Assembly: GCA_001917125.1 (NCBI GenBank)
Contig: MNTU01000041.1
Span: 1 to 59,011 of the forward strand
Reading direction: 5' to 3'
Source of the DNA: Azospirillum sp. 47_25
GTDB lineage: Bacteria > Pseudomonadota > Alphaproteobacteria > RF32 > CAG-239
Length of the DNA: 59,011 bases
The notes under the pieces are model-generated. The model saw only the letters and a list, made by a program, of their open reading frames with translations, made no database searches and was not told the DNA's origin. Position 1 is the stretch's first letter. Each line of letters opens with the position of its first letter. Position numbers and translations under genes: made by a program. Below, piece after piece: positions 17,118 to 25,426 of this stretch.

Positions 17118-19322
17118 TTATGCCCGTTTTTGCTGATGAGTAGAAACAAAAGCATTTCGGGTATTGGTGTCCATCTCGACCACTTTGGTCGGTTTCTGAG
17201 TTGGTTTCAATCGGCCTTGAGCCATCAGAATCCGACGTGCCTTTTTAACTTCCTGATGTTTAGCTTCTTGTTCCGGTGTCCGAGCGGCTTTCCGCTTATT
17301 TAATGCCTCCTGTGCCTTAGACGGCTGCTGAGTTTCCGTTCCGGCAGTTCCTTCATTTCCGGTTATTCCCGCAAAATTGAATGTCTCAGGGTTGTTCGGG
17401 TCAGGCGTCAGGGCTGCTGTTTCCGCCGGTTTGCTGTCCTTCGGCGATGACAAATCTTCCCCTACGCCCTCATTTCCGGTAAGACCCGCAAAGTTATAGC
17501 TTTCCGGATTATTCGGTTCAGGGGCACGCGTCTCAGGCTTTTCTTCTCTGGTCTGAGGCTTGACTTCGGGTGCCGTCTGCTCTTGTTCTCTGCCCGCCGT
17601 CGGCGCAGGTTTTTCCTTGGCCGGGAACAATGTCGGATTTTGCTCGCGTATGGCTCCCATTTGTTCGTCCGTCAGGCCTTTTTCCTTAAAGCCCGTTTCC
17701 ATCATGTTAACCAAACCGTTATACATTTCATCTCCGGGTTTCAGACCGTTTTCCGCACCCAGCTGCTTCAAAATACCCAGCTGTGATTGGACAAATTTGT
17801 CTTGTTCCTGGCTTAAAGGCGGAATTTCTTTTTCCTTCGGTTTTTCCGCGGTCGGCTGGGGAGCCGGAACTTCCTGCTCTTTGGGCTGTTCCTTAACCGG
17901 AGGCGTTTGGCTTTGGGATTCCTGTTCTTTGGTTTCTTCCGTTTTATAGGGATTCTTTATGCCAAACTGCTCCAACTGTGCCGCAACATTGCGATTGCGT
18001 TCTTCTTTGGCCACAACATGGTTGTGGTTCACCTTATCCTGAACCTCTTTGCTGATTCCCAACCAAGCCGCGGCTAACTGGGCATTTTCCGGCGTCAGCT
18101 GAACTTTGCCGGAATTAATGGCATCCAGATATTTATCTGCATAGCCCGACATATTATAATGGGCCCCGCTGCCGGCCGAATATTGGTCAAACAGATTGAC
18201 ATCCCGCAGCTGAGTCCAAGCAGCTGTTACCTGCTGCGCATTTAAGCGGGAAATTTTTTTCTCGTTTGAAGCCTGCTTGATGGCGGTTTTCGTGTCTTGT
18301 GCCACTAAATTCGGATCCCCCAGCGCTTTGGCCTTCAACTTCTTATAGCCGTTGCGAATCCAGTTGACGCCGGCTTTGATTTTATTATAAGTCCACTTAG
18401 CGGCCTTATAGGGAAGAATGACCGGTGAAGCGACAACATAAGCAGTCATCCAGGCGGCTTGTTTGGTGCCGTTCCATACTTTTTTGCCGAAATTTTTAAC
18501 TTTGTTGACACCGTTGTTAATCTTGTTTTTAACTTTGGTTACCCGATTGTTGATTCCGGTTTTAACGGCATTTACCGCACCGTTGATTTTGTTCTTGGCG
18601 GCATTATACCCCATAACAGCCAATTCTTTGACGCCGAAGGCCAGCACAAACGGCACTTCGGCAGCGGTTTTGGCTCCCTGTTTGACTTTTTGCGCCGCTT
18701 TGTTTTTAAATTCGACGGCTTTAGCCTTAGCCTGGGCAAACATTTGTTTTATTGCAGCTTTATCGCGGTTGTACTGCATCCGCCGCAGACGGTTGACCGC
18801 CTTGCCCTTGGCTGCCAAAGCCTTGGCCTTGTCAGAAACATGCTGTTTGACGGCAACGGCACCCTCTTTTATATTATGGGCCGTATTGACAACACCTTCT
18901 TTAAATTGCTGCTGAGCTGCTTTAGCTTGCTCGCTGACCCTTTCGCCGAAAGACTTTTCTTCAATGCCGCGCTCAACGTTGAACCATTTCTGTTCCGCAT
19001 CTTTAAAAGTTTCAAAATCTTTTCCGCCGTCCATATACATGGTTGAAGGAGCATGATCAAGGATGGAACGGAAATTGTTCGTCTCCCGCGGATCCAGCTT
19101 ATATTTGCCTTTTGCAACATTTTCAATCATCTTCCAGGCAACATCTCTGACCTGTGCCCGCTGGGCATCAGTAAAAGCGGCCGGATTGCGCTCCATTGCC
19201 AGCTGCAGATTAGAAATATCGCGCGGCTCAAGTTTTTCTATCGTGTCTCCGCCCAATTGAAACCAGGCCTGAGCCTGTCCCTCATTCATCGGACCAACGT
19301 AATATTTATCTTCTTCGGCCAT
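17118..19322 (-). CDS. Giant unknown protein C: Lys/Asn-rich helical core, acidic repeat tail
   Basis: 734 residues, family not recognised. Residues 1-150 are mixed helical. Residues about 150-350 are strongly basic and alanine-rich, with imperfect repeats of a K-x-K-INNxV pattern (KINGAVNAVKTGINNRV, KVKNKINNGVNKVKN). Two possible hydrophobic helices follow one another (AAEVPFVLAFGVKELAVMGY; AAWMTAYVVASPVILPYKAA). The tail from about 480 is Pro/Glu/Gln-rich and carries two near-identical units, NNPESYNFAGLTGNEG and NNPETFNFAGITGNEG. GAGGTG precedes the ATG. Size, orientation and domain style match the two neighbouring giant genes, although it lacks their calcium loop. It could be a DNA-, membrane- or wall-binding scaffold; none of these is shown. 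Confidence 0.7.
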   Translation of the reverse strand: MAEEDKYYVGPMNEGQAQAWFQLGGDTIEKLEPRDISNLQLAMERNPAAFTDAQRAQVRDVAWKMIENVAKGKYKLDPRETNNFRSILDHAPSTMYMDGGKDFETFKDAEQKWFNVERGIEEKSFGERVSEQAKAAQQQFKEGVVNTAHNIKEGAVAVKQHVSDKAKALAAKGKAVNRLRRMQYNRDKAAIKQMFAQAKAKAVEFKNKAAQKVKQGAKTAAEVPFVLAFGVKELAVMGYNAAKNKINGAVNAVKTGINNRVTKVKNKINNGVNKVKNFGKKVWNGTKQAAWMTAYVVASPVILPYKAAKWTYNKIKAGVNWIRNGYKKLKAKALGDPNLVAQDTKTAIKQASNEKKISRLNAQQVTAAWTQLRDVNLFDQYSAGSGAHYNMSGYADKYLDAINSGKVQLTPENAQLAAAWLGISKEVQDKVNHNHVVAKEERNRNVAAQLEQFGIKNPYKTEETKEQESQSQTPPVKEQPKEQEVPAPQPTAEKPKEKEIPPLSQEQDKFVQSQLGILKQLGAENGLKPGDEMYNGLVNMMETGFKEKGLTDEQMGAIREQNPTLFPAKEKPAPTAGREQEQTAPEVKPQTREEKPETRAPEPNNPESYNFAGLTGNEGVGEDLSSPKDSKPAETAALTPDPNNPETFNFAGITGNEGTAGTETQQPSKAQEALNKRKAARTPEQEAKHQEVKKARRILMAQGRLKPTQKPTKVVEMDTNTRNAFVSTHQQKRA

Positions 19323-19398
19323 AACACACCTCGCTTAATCTTCTATCTGCTTATTCTGACCTATTAAAACAGAAATTGGTTAAAATAACCTTATTCTT

Positions 19399-19427
19399 AA
19401 TTTATCACAGTTTCTATCTTTTGTCCA
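19399..19427 (-). promoter_or_regulatory. Sigma70-like promoter for giant protein C
   Basis: On the minus strand TGGACA, 17 bases, TAAATT. The -10 hexamer is identical to that of giant gene A. Otherwise the 322-base gap 19323-19644 is AT-rich and holds only this site and the ileS terminator. Confidence 0.42.
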
Positions 19428-19600
19428 TAATTTTAGACAAATGTCATAAATCCGTTACATTCAGAATATATTAAATTCAGCTGTTTGTAAACCACAAATG
19501 GAAGTATATTTTATTTTTTTCCAAAGGTCTTACAACTACAGTTCATTAAACGTAAATTATTTTTCAACCTAACAATTTTTGCCGCCGGAACTAAGGACAA

Positions 19601-19627
19601 AAAAAACCCCGCCGAGGGGCGGGGTTT
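19601..19627 (-). terminator. Intrinsic terminator of ileS
   Basis: Stem AAACCCCGCC with GGCGGGGTTT and a 4-base loop, followed by a run of T on the minus strand, 18 bases after the ileS stop. Confidence 0.88.
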
Positions 19628-19644
19628 GGGAGGTTCCTTGTCAC

Positions 19645-22600
19645 TTACGCAACTTTCGCATTGCTGACTTTGGCCTCAAACACAAGTTTGGCACCTTCAA
19701 TATCGGCTTCTGTTCCCGAGAGGCAGGAAGCTTCAATTTTAACCGCCAGAACCTGCTCGGCAACATAGGCTTTGTTTTCTTCCAGAGCTTTGGCCAGCTC
19801 GGCATCTGCCGTCTGATAGCAAAGTTCAATCCGGTCAGAAATGTTAAAATCTTTATCTTTGCGCAGGGTCTGCACCAAACGGACAAAGTCACGGGCCATT
19901 CCTTCGCGTTTCAACTCGTCAGTCACATTGGTATCCAACGTGACCACCGCTTTATTGTCGGCAAAGGATTTTCCGGCGACGCCGTCTTTCATCTCCAGAC
20001 GGACTTCAAACAGGTCTTTCGTCAGGTTCTGACCGCCGATAGACAGGGTTCCGTCGGCGTTCAGCGTCCAGCTGCCCTGCTTGTAAGCCGCCATGACCGC
20101 TCCCATATCTTTACCCAGGGCTTTACCAAGCAACGGCGTATAAAGATAGATTTTCTTTGCGGCATAGTTTTCCAGATTGCTGTCAAATTTAACTTCTTTT
20201 ACATTCAGTTCGTCTTTGACAATTTCCTGATAAGCCGGATTCAATTCGGCGCCGATAACCGTCAGACTGTTCAGCGGCAGACGGTTGCGGAGATTTTTCT
20301 CTTCACGGATGAATTTGCCGGTTGAACAGAGATCCTGCACAAAGTCCATGGTGTTTACCAGTTCTTCGTCATAATTTATGCCACTCAGAGACGGATAGTC
20401 CGTCAGGTGGACGGATTCCTCCCCGGTAAGGGCCTTAAAGACATATTCGCAGAGGAAAGGCATAATCGGCGCGGCAATTTTGCAGACATTGACCAAAACG
20501 GTATAAAGCGTGTCAAAGGCGTTGGCATTCCCTTCCCAGAAACGGTCACGGGTGCGGCGGATATACCAGTTGTTCAAGACTTCCATAAAGTTTGCCAATT
20601 CGTTGGTTGCCAATGAAACGTCATAAGTTTCAAGTCCGGTCTTTACCACTTCGCCCAAATGTTTCAATTTTGAGAGAATATAATTGTCAATTGCTTCCGG
20701 CGAAGAGGCGATTTCCTTAGCCTTATATTCCTCGGCATTGGCATAAAGGGTAAAGAAGTAGAACGCGTTCCACAACGGAATTTGTGCCACGCGGGAAGCC
20801 TTGGCGATTTCTTTGCCCTCTTTATCGACGGCGAGATTACCGCCTTTTAAAACCGGAGAAGACACCAGGAACCAGCGCAAAGCGTCAGAACCGATAGAAT
20901 CCAACACTTCGTTCGGGTCGGGATAGTTTTTCAGGCGTTTGGAGAGTTTCTGTCCGCCCTCGGCCATCAGCAGGCCGGTACAAATACAGTTTTTGAAAGC
21001 CGGGCGGTTATGCAGCGCGGTTGACAGCACCGTCAGGGTATAGAACCAGCCGCGGGTCTGATCCATCGCCTCGACAATGAAATCAGCGGGAAAATGATTC
21101 TCAAACCATTGTTTGTTTTCAAACGGATAGTGAACCTGAGCATAAGGCATTGAACCGGATTCAAACCAGCAGTCAAAAACATCGCCGACACGGCGCATCA
21201 TGGTTTTTCCGCTCGGGTCGTCCGGGTTCGGATAGACAACGTCGTCAATATAGGGCTTATGCAGGTTAGTCACTTCAAAACCGGTCTTTTCCTTAATTTC
21301 GGCAATAGAACCGAAAACATCAATACGCGGAAATTGCGGATTATCCGATTTCCAAACCGGAATCGGCGTTCCCCAGAAACGGTTGCGGGAAATCGACCAG
21401 TCGCGGGCGCCTTCCAGCCATTTGCCGAAGCGGCCGTCTTTAATATGCTCAGGCACCCAGTTAATCTGCCGGTTGTTTTTAACCATATCGTCACGGAAAT
21501 CGGTTACTTTAACAAACCAGCTGGACATCGCTTTGTAAATCAGCGGCGTGTCGGTACGCCAGCAGAAAGGATAAGAGTGGGTATATTGCTCTTTTTTAAC
21601 CAGAAGGCCTTTTTCTTTCAGCAGCTGCATAATCGGTTCGTTGGTTTCAAAAACCTGTCTGCCCTCATAGTCGGGAACTTCGGCGGTAAATTTACCGGCT
21701 TCGTCAACCGGACAGACAACCGGGAAATTCTCATCATAAGCGCGGCAGGCTTCAAAGTCGTCCTGACCGAAGCCCGGGGCAATATGGACAATGCCGGTAC
21801 CGTCTTCGGTGGAGACGAAAGTTCCGCTCAGCACTTTAAAAGCGCCTTTGTTTTTCAGGTGTTTGAAATAAGGGAACATCGGCTCATAGCTCATGCCGAC
21901 CAAATCTTTGCCTTTCAACGTCCCCGTTTGCGCGGCGTGTTCAAGCTGTTTTTTATAGCGGCCGAGCAAAGCCTGAGCCAGAATATATTTCTCGCCGTTT
22001 TCTTCCATGACCGCATAGTCGATGTCCTCACCGACCGCCAGCATCAGGTTTGACGGCAGTGTCCAGGGCGTGGTCGTCCAAACCAGCATATTCATGCCGT
22101 TTTCGAGCTTGAACATAACGGTAATCGCATTATCGGTTTTATCCTGATAGCCCTGATTGACCTCAAAGTTAGAGAGCGGCGTTTCCGCGCACCAGGAATA
22201 AGGCAGCACGCGGTAATCCTCATAAACCAAACCTTTGTCATAGAGCTGTTTAAAGTTGGAGATAACGCTTTCCATAAACGGCAGATCCATGGTTTTGTAG
22301 TCATGGTTAAAATCAACCCAACGGCCGATACGCTTAAACATGTCAACCCAGATGCCGGAATATTTCAGCACGTCGGAGCGGCAAAAGTCATTAAATTTTT
22401 CAACGCCGAATTCCTCAATCTGTTTGCGGCCTGAAACACCGAGCTGCTTTTCGGCCGACATTTCCGCCGGCAGTCCGTGGCAGTCCCACCCCAGACGGCG
22501 CTCAACCTTTTTGCCGTTCATGGTCTGAAAGCGAGCAACGACATCTTTGACATAAGAAACCATGATATGCCCATAATGCGGCGTGCCGTTGGCGAACGGA

Positions 22601-22749
22601 GGGCCGTCATAAAAAACGAATTCCGCCGCACCGTCGCGGTTACGGACTGATTTTTCAAAAGTTTTGTCTTCTTCCCAAAATTTGAGAACTTCTTTTTCAA
22701 GCTCGACAAAGTCGGCCTTCGCCTTAACTTCAGCGTAATGTTTAGTCAT
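19645..22749 (-). CDS. ileS: Isoleucyl-tRNA synthetase, eukaryote-like type 2
   Basis: A class I aminoacyl-tRNA synthetase charging tRNA-Ile; 1034 residues. The HIGH motif is HYGH (58-61) within ANGTPHYGHI, and the KMSKS motif is KLSKR (near 604). GWDCHGLPAE, RIGRWVDFNHDYKTM and TPLSNFEVNQGYQD place it with the eukaryote-like type 2 enzymes rather than the E. coli type 1 form. Length also fits type 2, which has a longer C-terminal part. Type 2 enzymes are intrinsically less sensitive to mupirocin; that is family knowledge, not shown here. It is monocistronic with its own terminator. Confidence 0.95.
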   Translation of the reverse strand: MTKHYAEVKAKADFVELEKEVLKFWEEDKTFEKSVRNRDGAAEFVFYDGPPFANGTPHYGHIMVSYVKDVVARFQTMNGKKVERRLGWDCHGLPAEMSAEKQLGVSGRKQIEEFGVEKFNDFCRSDVLKYSGIWVDMFKRIGRWVDFNHDYKTMDLPFMESVISNFKQLYDKGLVYEDYRVLPYSWCAETPLSNFEVNQGYQDKTDNAITVMFKLENGMNMLVWTTTPWTLPSNLMLAVGEDIDYAVMEENGEKYILAQALLGRYKKQLEHAAQTGTLKGKDLVGMSYEPMFPYFKHLKNKGAFKVLSGTFVSTEDGTGIVHIAPGFGQDDFEACRAYDENFPVVCPVDEAGKFTAEVPDYEGRQVFETNEPIMQLLKEKGLLVKKEQYTHSYPFCWRTDTPLIYKAMSSWFVKVTDFRDDMVKNNRQINWVPEHIKDGRFGKWLEGARDWSISRNRFWGTPIPVWKSDNPQFPRIDVFGSIAEIKEKTGFEVTNLHKPYIDDVVYPNPDDPSGKTMMRRVGDVFDCWFESGSMPYAQVHYPFENKQWFENHFPADFIVEAMDQTRGWFYTLTVLSTALHNRPAFKNCICTGLLMAEGGQKLSKRLKNYPDPNEVLDSIGSDALRWFLVSSPVLKGGNLAVDKEGKEIAKASRVAQIPLWNAFYFFTLYANAEEYKAKEIASSPEAIDNYILSKLKHLGEVVKTGLETYDVSLATNELANFMEVLNNWYIRRTRDRFWEGNANAFDTLYTVLVNVCKIAAPIMPFLCEYVFKALTGEESVHLTDYPSLSGINYDEELVNTMDFVQDLCSTGKFIREEKNLRNRLPLNSLTVIGAELNPAYQEIVKDELNVKEVKFDSNLENYAAKKIYLYTPLLGKALGKDMGAVMAAYKQGSWTLNADGTLSIGGQNLTKDLFEVRLEMKDGVAGKSFADNKAVVTLDTNVTDELKREGMARDFVRLVQTLRKDKDFNISDRIELCYQTADAELAKALEENKAYVAEQVLAVKIEASCLSGTEADIEGAKLVFEAKVSNAKVA

Positions 22750-22822
22750 GTTTAAACACCCTAAAATTTAATTTAACTGTCTGATTTGTGTGATTGGTAT
22801 GAAATATGTGCAAAAAATGATG

Positions 22823-22838
22823 TATCCCCTAAGGGATA
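22823..22838. promoter_or_regulatory. Short perfect dyad upstream of ileS
   Basis: TATCCC, four bases, GGGATA, about 75 bases upstream of the ileS start in an otherwise AT-rich 222-base gap. It could be an operator or a small leader hairpin. Nothing else in the gap was supportable, and no T-box pattern was seen. Confidence 0.25.
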
Positions 22839-22971
22839 ATAATGGAAGGAATGGTATGTATCAAAAAGCCGTTCATCATTTTTTATTCGTAAAAGATTAT
22901 TTTTTTACATAAGTAATACAAGAATCCCGACGAGTCAAACAGAAATTCATATATTTGAAACGCCAGGGATA

Positions 22972-23793
22972 TTATTTTCCAAACAGAGAGGTTAATATTT
23001 TGGCCGTCCACAGCTCACGAAAAGCCGAGCGGCGCCGTTTCATTTTTTCAATATCCTCTCGGCGCTGCAGTTGGTAACGGGCTTTTTCACACAGCAGCCA
23101 GCGGCGTTTCCTTTCCTGCCGCAGAGCCTGCGAAGGGCTTAATTCGCTGCGGGTGCCGCTTATTTTGTTCTGCCAGGCCAAACGATTGCCTTGGCGGTCA
23201 TAAACGTTGATTTTATCGACCAACTTTGACTTTTCACACAACCCGGTTACGACCGGCAGGGCCTTAAATAAAATGAAATGTTTGGCAAATTCGGGACGGC
23301 GGGGATAATTCACAACGTCTTTCGGAGCCGATTTGTTTTGATTTTCAAGCGCCTGCTCGTAGCGGTGAATCATTCCCAGCGTGCTGCGGCGGCGGTCAAG
23401 CGCAAGAATGTCCACTTCCGTTTGATAGCCGTGTTCCCGGGCATGGCGCAAAATCCGCGCCGTCTGCCCCGGCAGCAGCATATTGCGCAGGCGAAAGATA
23501 ACCAAATTGTAGCGAAGCTTAACCGCTTCATCGACAACTCGGTTAAACCACTCGTCGGCCATTTGCGGGTTCCGCTCTTCGCCTTCCGGCAAAAAGGCTT
23601 TCAGTTCATCGACTTCCAGACAGGCAGGCGACGTCTGAAACGACTTGAGCAGCAACGGTTTAATATTGGTTGACTTTCCGGCCCCCGGTGACCCGAAAAC
23701 GAAAATCAACCGCGGTTGTTCTCCGGCCGGAACCTGCTGTTTTCCGGTGAAAAAGTAATTGCAAACCTGAATAAAATGTTCGTTCTTTTCCAT
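22972..23793 (-). CDS. Zeta-toxin-like P-loop kinase
   Basis: A 273-residue protein with Walker A GSPGAGKST at 34-42, preceded by hydrophobic LIFVF. It then has LEVDELKAFLPEGEE and DEAVKLRYNLVIFRLRNML, the layout of zeta/PezT family kinases: P-loop, acidic loop, long helix, then a strand ending in an arginine-containing motif. Zeta toxins phosphorylate UDP-N-acetyl sugars, but chromosomal relatives without antitoxin exist. No epsilon-like antitoxin gene lies beside it. The start at 23793 (MEKNEHF) after AAGAAG is preferred over an upstream ATG with no ribosome binding site. The C-terminal 60 residues are very basic, which is unusual. It may be a domesticated kinase. Confidence 0.65.
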   Translation of the reverse strand: MEKNEHFIQVCNYFFTGKQQVPAGEQPRLIFVFGSPGAGKSTNIKPLLLKSFQTSPACLEVDELKAFLPEGEERNPQMADEWFNRVVDEAVKLRYNLVIFRLRNMLLPGQTARILRHAREHGYQTEVDILALDRRRSTLGMIHRYEQALENQNKSAPKDVVNYPRRPEFAKHFILFKALPVVTGLCEKSKLVDKINVYDRQGNRLAWQNKISGTRSELSPSQALRQERKRRWLLCEKARYQLQRREDIEKMKRRRSAFRELWTAKILTSLFGK

Positions 23794-23867
23794 GGTCTTC
23801 TTATTTGATGTTTGACAATAAAAAAGATAATAACTTATTTTGTCCATTTTCACAATATCATTTTAAA

Positions 23868-23895
23868 TAAAAAAAACCGGAAGTCTGACTTCCGG
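23868..23895 (-). terminator. Intrinsic terminator of the 23920 gene
   Basis: Stem CCGGAAG with CTTCCGG, followed on the minus strand by nine T, 24 bases after the stop of the small exported protein gene. Confidence 0.88.
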
Positions 23896-23919
23896 AAAAA
23901 ACGGTTGAACAAGGCAGGT

Positions 23920-24321
23920 TTATTCCTGCTGTTCGCCATAAACAATTTTAATTGTCTTACCGTTTTTATTGGTGATTGTAGCGGCGGTCCAGTCAATCTT
24001 CGGCGTTTTATCCGAAGCATCGGTGAACCAGAGGGTTATTTCCTCTTTTTGGCCGGTGCGAATAACCAGATAGGTTTGTTTCGCATCATGCTTGTACCAG
24101 TATTCAACCGGGACGCCGCGGGTGGTCAGCGTGATGGTCTGATCGGTTTCAAAGCTCCCGTATTCGATAGCTCTGACCGACTTGGCGGCATCGGCATCAC
24201 GATAGCTGTCCGCATTCGGACGTTCGCCGTACATGTTGATTGTCTTGACCAGCTGCTCTTGAGCATTCACGGTGAAAATAGCCGCTGCGGCCATGATCAC
24301 CAAAAATAAAAACTTTTTCAT
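23920..24321 (-). CDS. Small exported protein, unknown function
   Basis: 133 residues with a clear Sec signal peptide (MKKFLFLVIMAAAAIFTVNA, cleavage before QEQ). The mature part is beta-rich with aromatic repeats (EYWYKHDAKQTYLVI) and no cysteine. I do not recognise the family. The leader lacks a Shine-Dalgarno sequence and is A/T-rich right up to the ATG, as in several other small exported genes of this window. It is monocistronic with its own terminator and may share ancestry with the lipoprotein gene just upstream, since both end in a short beta-rich domain with a T-I-K-I or Q-K-I-K segment. Confidence 0.65.
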   Translation of the reverse strand: MKKFLFLVIMAAAAIFTVNAQEQLVKTINMYGERPNADSYRDADAAKSVRAIEYGSFETDQTITLTTRGVPVEYWYKHDAKQTYLVIRTGQKEEITLWFTDASDKTPKIDWTAATITNKNGKTIKIVYGEQQE

Positions 24322-24412
24322 TTTTGTGAGTTTTTGAGATTAATAATATGTATGTAATTGATTTTGGATTTTAATTTAGCAGAAAAATCATTTTTTGTCT
24401 ATATGTTTTTTA

Positions 24413-24449
24413 TAAAAAAATGCCGCTGCCGGAATTGCCGGCAACAGCA
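24413..24449 (-). terminator. Intrinsic terminator of the 24460 lipoprotein gene
   Basis: A GC-rich imperfect stem around GCCGG/CCGGC, followed on the minus strand by seven T, 11 bases after the stop. Confidence 0.7.
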
Positions 24450-24459
24450 TCTGATGTTT

Positions 24460-24915
24460 TTAAATATCTCCAAACGTTCCTTTGTCGGGAGAAACGGAAA
24501 TTACCGCTTTTATTTTCTGCCCGTTAATCACCATGGTGACAGCAGCTGCAGTGTTGCTTATCTCCAGAGAATAGTTTACCGTTCCGTGTTCGTCATTCAC
24601 ACTTTCCGGCAGTGTTTCAGACGTACGTGCAGAGACTTTAGGCGTCCCGGAATCCGCAGAAAAACGCACGACAATATATTCCTGTTGATTGGTTTCAAAG
24701 TAATATTCATAAGCGTTTTCCGAAACAGCCAGCCAGTGATAACAAGTCAGCTGAAGCCCCGGCTTATAGAAATTGGCCGTCAGCCATTTGCCACCGTCTG
24801 CCGTGACGCCTTCGTCCATTGAAACGACATCGATAGATGCGTCATCTTCGGAACAGGAAACCAACGATACGGAGAACATAAACAAAGCTGCAAAAATAAA
24901 AGATAAATTTTTCAT
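24460..24915 (-). CDS. Small lipoprotein with Bacteroidota-style lipobox
   Basis: 151 residues starting MKNLSFIFAALFMFSVSLVSC; the lipobox cysteine (21) is followed by SEDDAS. This acidic CSxDD pattern is typical of surface-exported lipoproteins of Bacteroidota and unusual for alphaproteobacteria. The mature domain is beta-rich with an internal IVVRFSADSGTPKV segment; family unknown. No Shine-Dalgarno is seen upstream. A 15-base dyad lies 17 bases before the start. It may be horizontally acquired. Confidence 0.65.
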   Translation of the reverse strand: MKNLSFIFAALFMFSVSLVSCSEDDASIDVVSMDEGVTADGGKWLTANFYKPGLQLTCYHWLAVSENAYEYYFETNQQEYIVVRFSADSGTPKVSARTSETLPESVNDEHGTVNYSLEISNTAAAVTMVINGQKIKAVISVSPDKGTFGDI

Positions 24916-24931
24916 AACATGTTAAATTTGC

Positions 24932-24946
24932 GGCGAAAATTTCGCC
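24932..24946. promoter_or_regulatory. Perfect dyad in the leader of the 24460 lipoprotein gene
   Basis: GGCGAAA, one base, TTTCGCC: a 15-base near-palindrome 17-31 bases upstream of the start codon. It fits a repressor operator or a small mRNA hairpin; no regulator is implied. Confidence 0.3.
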
Positions 24947-25138
24947 AGATTATTGAATTGAGTTAATTGTTTTCCCCAAAAAGGTTCATATAAACAAGTC
25001 AATCGCCAGCTGCAAAGCCGCAAATTTACTCAGAATAATGAACCTAAAAATAATATTCAGGCTGTTTTTATAACATAAAATTAAGCACATTTAAACCCCT
25101 TGCCGGTACTTTTTAGACAAAATTAACATTTCCGTAAC

Positions 25139-25176
25139 AAAAAAAAGCCCCGCGGGGAAAAGTTTTCCGACGGGGC
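25139..25176 (-). terminator. Intrinsic terminator after the small membrane protein gene
   Basis: A long imperfect stem (GCCCCG with CGGGGC, inner GGAAAA with TTTTCC), followed on the minus strand by eight T. It lies 58 bases past the stop of the 49-codon gene. The remaining sequence between 24947 and 25138 is AT-rich with no supportable gene. Confidence 0.72.
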
Positions 25177-25234
25177 AAGCAAAGGAACTTAAAGCGAGCA
25201 ACTTCAGTCCGGCGTTTTCCGGTTTATCTGATTT

Positions 25235-25384
25235 TCAAGGCATAACCGGCGTTTCCGAGAAAATCATAAAATAAGCCAAAAAAGCAACTAACAGCATAAT
25301 GATAAAGCATTCAAAACCCGAACGCTGCCGCGGCCGAATATTTCTGTCTTCAGCAAAGCGGTCATTTTCTTTTACAATGTCCAT
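25235..25384 (-). CDS. 49-residue single-pass membrane protein
   Basis: A small gene: MDIVKENDRFAEDRNI, then a basic RPRQRSG, then one hydrophobic helix (FECFIIMLLVAFLAYFMIF) and a short SETPVMP tail. The charged N-terminus, positive collar and single helix predict a type II-like membrane micropeptide with its N-terminus in the cytoplasm. It is 42 bases downstream of anmK on the same strand and followed by a strong terminator, which supports it being expressed. No Shine-Dalgarno, but an A-rich leader. Function unknown. Confidence 0.55.
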   Translation of the reverse strand: MDIVKENDRFAEDRNIRPRQRSGFECFIIMLLVAFLAYFMIFSETPVMP

Positions 25385-25426
25385 TTTCTTTTATTTTTTA
25401 GTTTCACAATAATAATTTCAATTCTT

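Noticed and set aside
10184..19322. The three giant genes as phage tail or Rhs-type proteins
   Set aside because: No Rhs/YD repeats, no tail-fibre or tape-measure pattern, no phage genes nearby, and each gene has its own promoter and terminator.
22855..22911. An 18-codon plus-strand frame with a GGAAGGA ribosome site between the zeta-like gene and ileS
   Set aside because: Too short to judge, no gene downstream on that strand and no conserved feature; probably chance.
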